The notes under the pieces: generated by a model
Database searches by the model: none
What the model was told of the DNA's origin: nothing
What the model saw: only the letters and a program-made list of their open reading frames with translations
Source of the DNA: Acidobacteriota bacterium
GTDB lineage: Bacteria; Acidobacteriota; UBA6911; RPQK01; JADFOI01
Direction of reading: 5' to 3'
Assembly: GCA_029942065.1 (NCBI GenBank)
Contig: JAPYTY010000136.1
Coordinates: 1 to 6,050, forward strand
DNA: 6,050 bases
Position numbers and translations under genes: made by a program
In this document: positions 5,008-6,050 of the stretch, one piece after another
Layout: each line of letters begins with the position of its first letter
How positions within the stretch are numbered: the stretch's first letter is position 1

Positions 5008-5862
5008 ATGATCGGAGAAAACCCTTACCGCCGCTGGGCCTGCCAAACCGCCACTCAGCCGTCTGGAATTCCGGGCCGGGCCGTGATTCTGGCCGCCCAT
5101 GGCTCTCGACGGCAAATTCAGGCCGGAACCATCGTCCAGGAACATGCCCGAAGGCTTCAGGCGGATCATGGCTTCCACCAGGTCGCCGTTGCATTCCGGC
5201 AGGGTGAACCCTCTTTTTCGAAGGTGATGGACTTCATTACCGGTCCCGAAGTCGTCGTGGTTCCCTTCTTCTCCGCCCCCGGCTACTTCTCTCAAAAGGT
5301 ACTTCCCCGGGACCTCTCCTCGAATCGGCGCTACTCCCAGCTCCGGGTCGAATTCACCGATCCGGTGGGGACCCATCCTCAAATTCCAGCTCTTGTGGAG
5401 AGAAGAACTCGAGAGCTCTTTGATCGGTTTCACCTGACGCCCGAACGGGCCGCTGTGGTGATCGTGGGTCACGGCACCGGCCGGCATTCCGCCAGCGGTT
5501 CGAGCACCCTGAAGGTGGCGAACCATCTGAAAGAGTCCGGGCTTTGCACACACGTTCAAGCGGCCTTCCTGGATGACGTTCCTCGACTCGAAGAGGCTTA
5601 CCAGAATATGTCCCAGGACGAGATAGTGGTCGTCCCTTTTTTCATGGGAGAGAGTTATCATGTCCTCCAGGACATTCCGAGACGCCTGGGGTGGGTGGAG
5701 ACGGGGAACGCATCGTTCCCCACCGAGGTGACCCGGATGGGGCGGCGGGTGATCGTTGACCGGGCCGTCGGCCTCGATCCGGGACTCACTGCCGTGTTGG
5801 CGGAACTGGTCGGTTGCCTGCCCACGGGCAGCAGCGTTAGGATGTCCGAGGGAATGACATGA
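5008..5862 (+). CDS. Two-domain CbiX-type sirohydrochlorin chelatase
   Basis: 284 residues with two copies of the CbiX fold, about residues 24-140 and 148-265. Copy 1 has 'VILAAHGSR' (H31) and 'VVVVPFFSAPGYF'; copy 2 has 'VVIVGHGTG' (H155) and 'IVVVPFFMGESYH' (H218). In this family such histidines bind the metal. The residue of copy 1 aligned with H218 is F94, so the copies are not equivalent and the active site is probably built mainly on copy 2. The likely job is to insert Fe2+ into sirohydrochlorin to make sirohaem, given cysH before it and SUMT after it; cobalt insertion for cobalamin is the alternative. An in-frame stop at 5002-5004 limits the start; ATG 5008 has no clear Shine-Dalgarno, and GTG at codon 26 is a less likely start. 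The stop overlaps the next start as ATGA. Confidence 0.85.
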   Translation: MIGENPYRRWACQTATQPSGIPGRAVILAAHGSRRQIQAGTIVQEHARRLQADHGFHQVAVAFRQGEPSFSKVMDFITGPEVVVVPFFSAPGYFSQKVLPRDLSSNRRYSQLRVEFTDPVGTHPQIPALVERRTRELFDRFHLTPERAAVVIVGHGTGRHSASGSSTLKVANHLKESGLCTHVQAAFLDDVPRLEEAYQNMSQDEIVVVPFFMGESYHVLQDIPRRLGWVETGNASFPTEVTRMGRRVIVDRAVGLDPGLTAVLAELVGCLPTGSSVRMSEGMT

Positions 5863-6050
5863 GAATTGGTACCGGAACCGTCTACCTGGTGGGTGCAGGG
5901 CCAGGTGCCCCTGATCTCATTACGGTCAGGGGAATGAAGTTGCTGCTTCGAGCCGACGTCATCGTGTATGACCGTCTTGTCTCTCGAGAGTTGCTCCAGC
6001 AGTGCTCGCAACAATCGGAGCTGGTCCACGTGGGCAAGACACCTGGGAAA
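5859..6050 (+). CDS. cobA: Uroporphyrinogen-III C-methyltransferase (SUMT), N-terminal part (cut by window edge)
   Basis: The first 64 codons of a gene that leaves the window. 'VYLVGAGPGAPDLITVRG' (8-25) is the SAM-binding glycine loop of the tetrapyrrole methylase fold, and 'ADVIVYDRLV' (32-41) and 'HVGKTPGK' (57-64) are the next SUMT landmarks. The enzyme adds methyl groups at C2 and C7 of uroporphyrinogen III to give precorrin-2, the entry to sirohaem and cobalamin. ATG 5859 overlaps the chelatase stop by four bases (ATGA) and follows AGGGA by five bases, so translation is coupled. Because the 3' part is missing, I cannot tell whether a HemD (uroporphyrinogen-III synthase) or CysG-like oxidase domain is fused to it. 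Confidence 0.93.
   Translation, partial: MRIGTGTVYLVGAGPGAPDLITVRGMKLLLRADVIVYDRLVSRELLQQCSQQSELVHVGKTPGK

Noticed and set aside
4846..5661. Long minus-strand open frame (271 codons) opposite cysH and the chelatase
   Set aside because: It is antisense to two well-supported genes, its product has no recognisable domain, and GC-rich codon bias readily produces such frames.

Overview
The window looks like chromosomal DNA of an aerobic, free-living Gram-negative-type bacterium with moderately GC-rich DNA. Supporting signs are an oxygen-dependent HemY-type protoporphyrinogen oxidase, a secreted or periplasmic haem-binding module on an FTR1-type iron permease, and assimilatory sulfate reduction. 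HemE and the two-domain CbiX have the general look of lineages such as Acidobacteriota, but I cannot name the organism from this sequence alone. No mobile element or CRISPR array is visible.

Left part, all on the minus strand. Positions 3826 to 829 carry a compact operon hemE - hemY - small secreted protein of unknown function. Two junctions are tight: a 20-base hemE/hemY overlap, and a strong Shine-Dalgarno for the third gene that straddles the hemY stop. A gap of about 270 bases follows, holding heptamer tandem repeats, a GC-rich palindrome and a Fur-like operator. That operator sits directly before the 5' end of an iron permease gene (cytochrome c/FTR1 type), which runs off the left edge.

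Right part, plus strand. From about 4006 runs an operon for sulfur assimilation: cysH (APS reductase), a two-domain CbiX-type chelatase, and the start of uroporphyrinogen-III C-methyltransferase (cobA/SUMT), cut by the right edge. SUMT and the chelatase supply sirohaem, the cofactor of sulfite reductase, which takes the sulfite made by CysH.

The most notable item lies between the divergent hemE and cysH operons. A good promoter (TTGACA, 18 bases, TACAGT) is followed by a 33-codon ORF whose codons 10-15 read Cys-Ile-Cys-Cys-Cys-Cys. Next come a strong intrinsic terminator and, 25 bases later, the cysH start codon. No separate promoter fits between terminator and cysH, so cysH expression should depend on read-through. 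I read this as a cysteine-responsive, leader-peptide attenuator. A candidate antiterminator (9-base exact complement to the terminator apex) lies just downstream of the Cys codons.

The two divergent operons draw on the same precursor: HemE sends uroporphyrinogen III towards haem and SUMT sends it towards sirohaem. The window therefore joins iron uptake, haem, sirohaem and cysteine synthesis.
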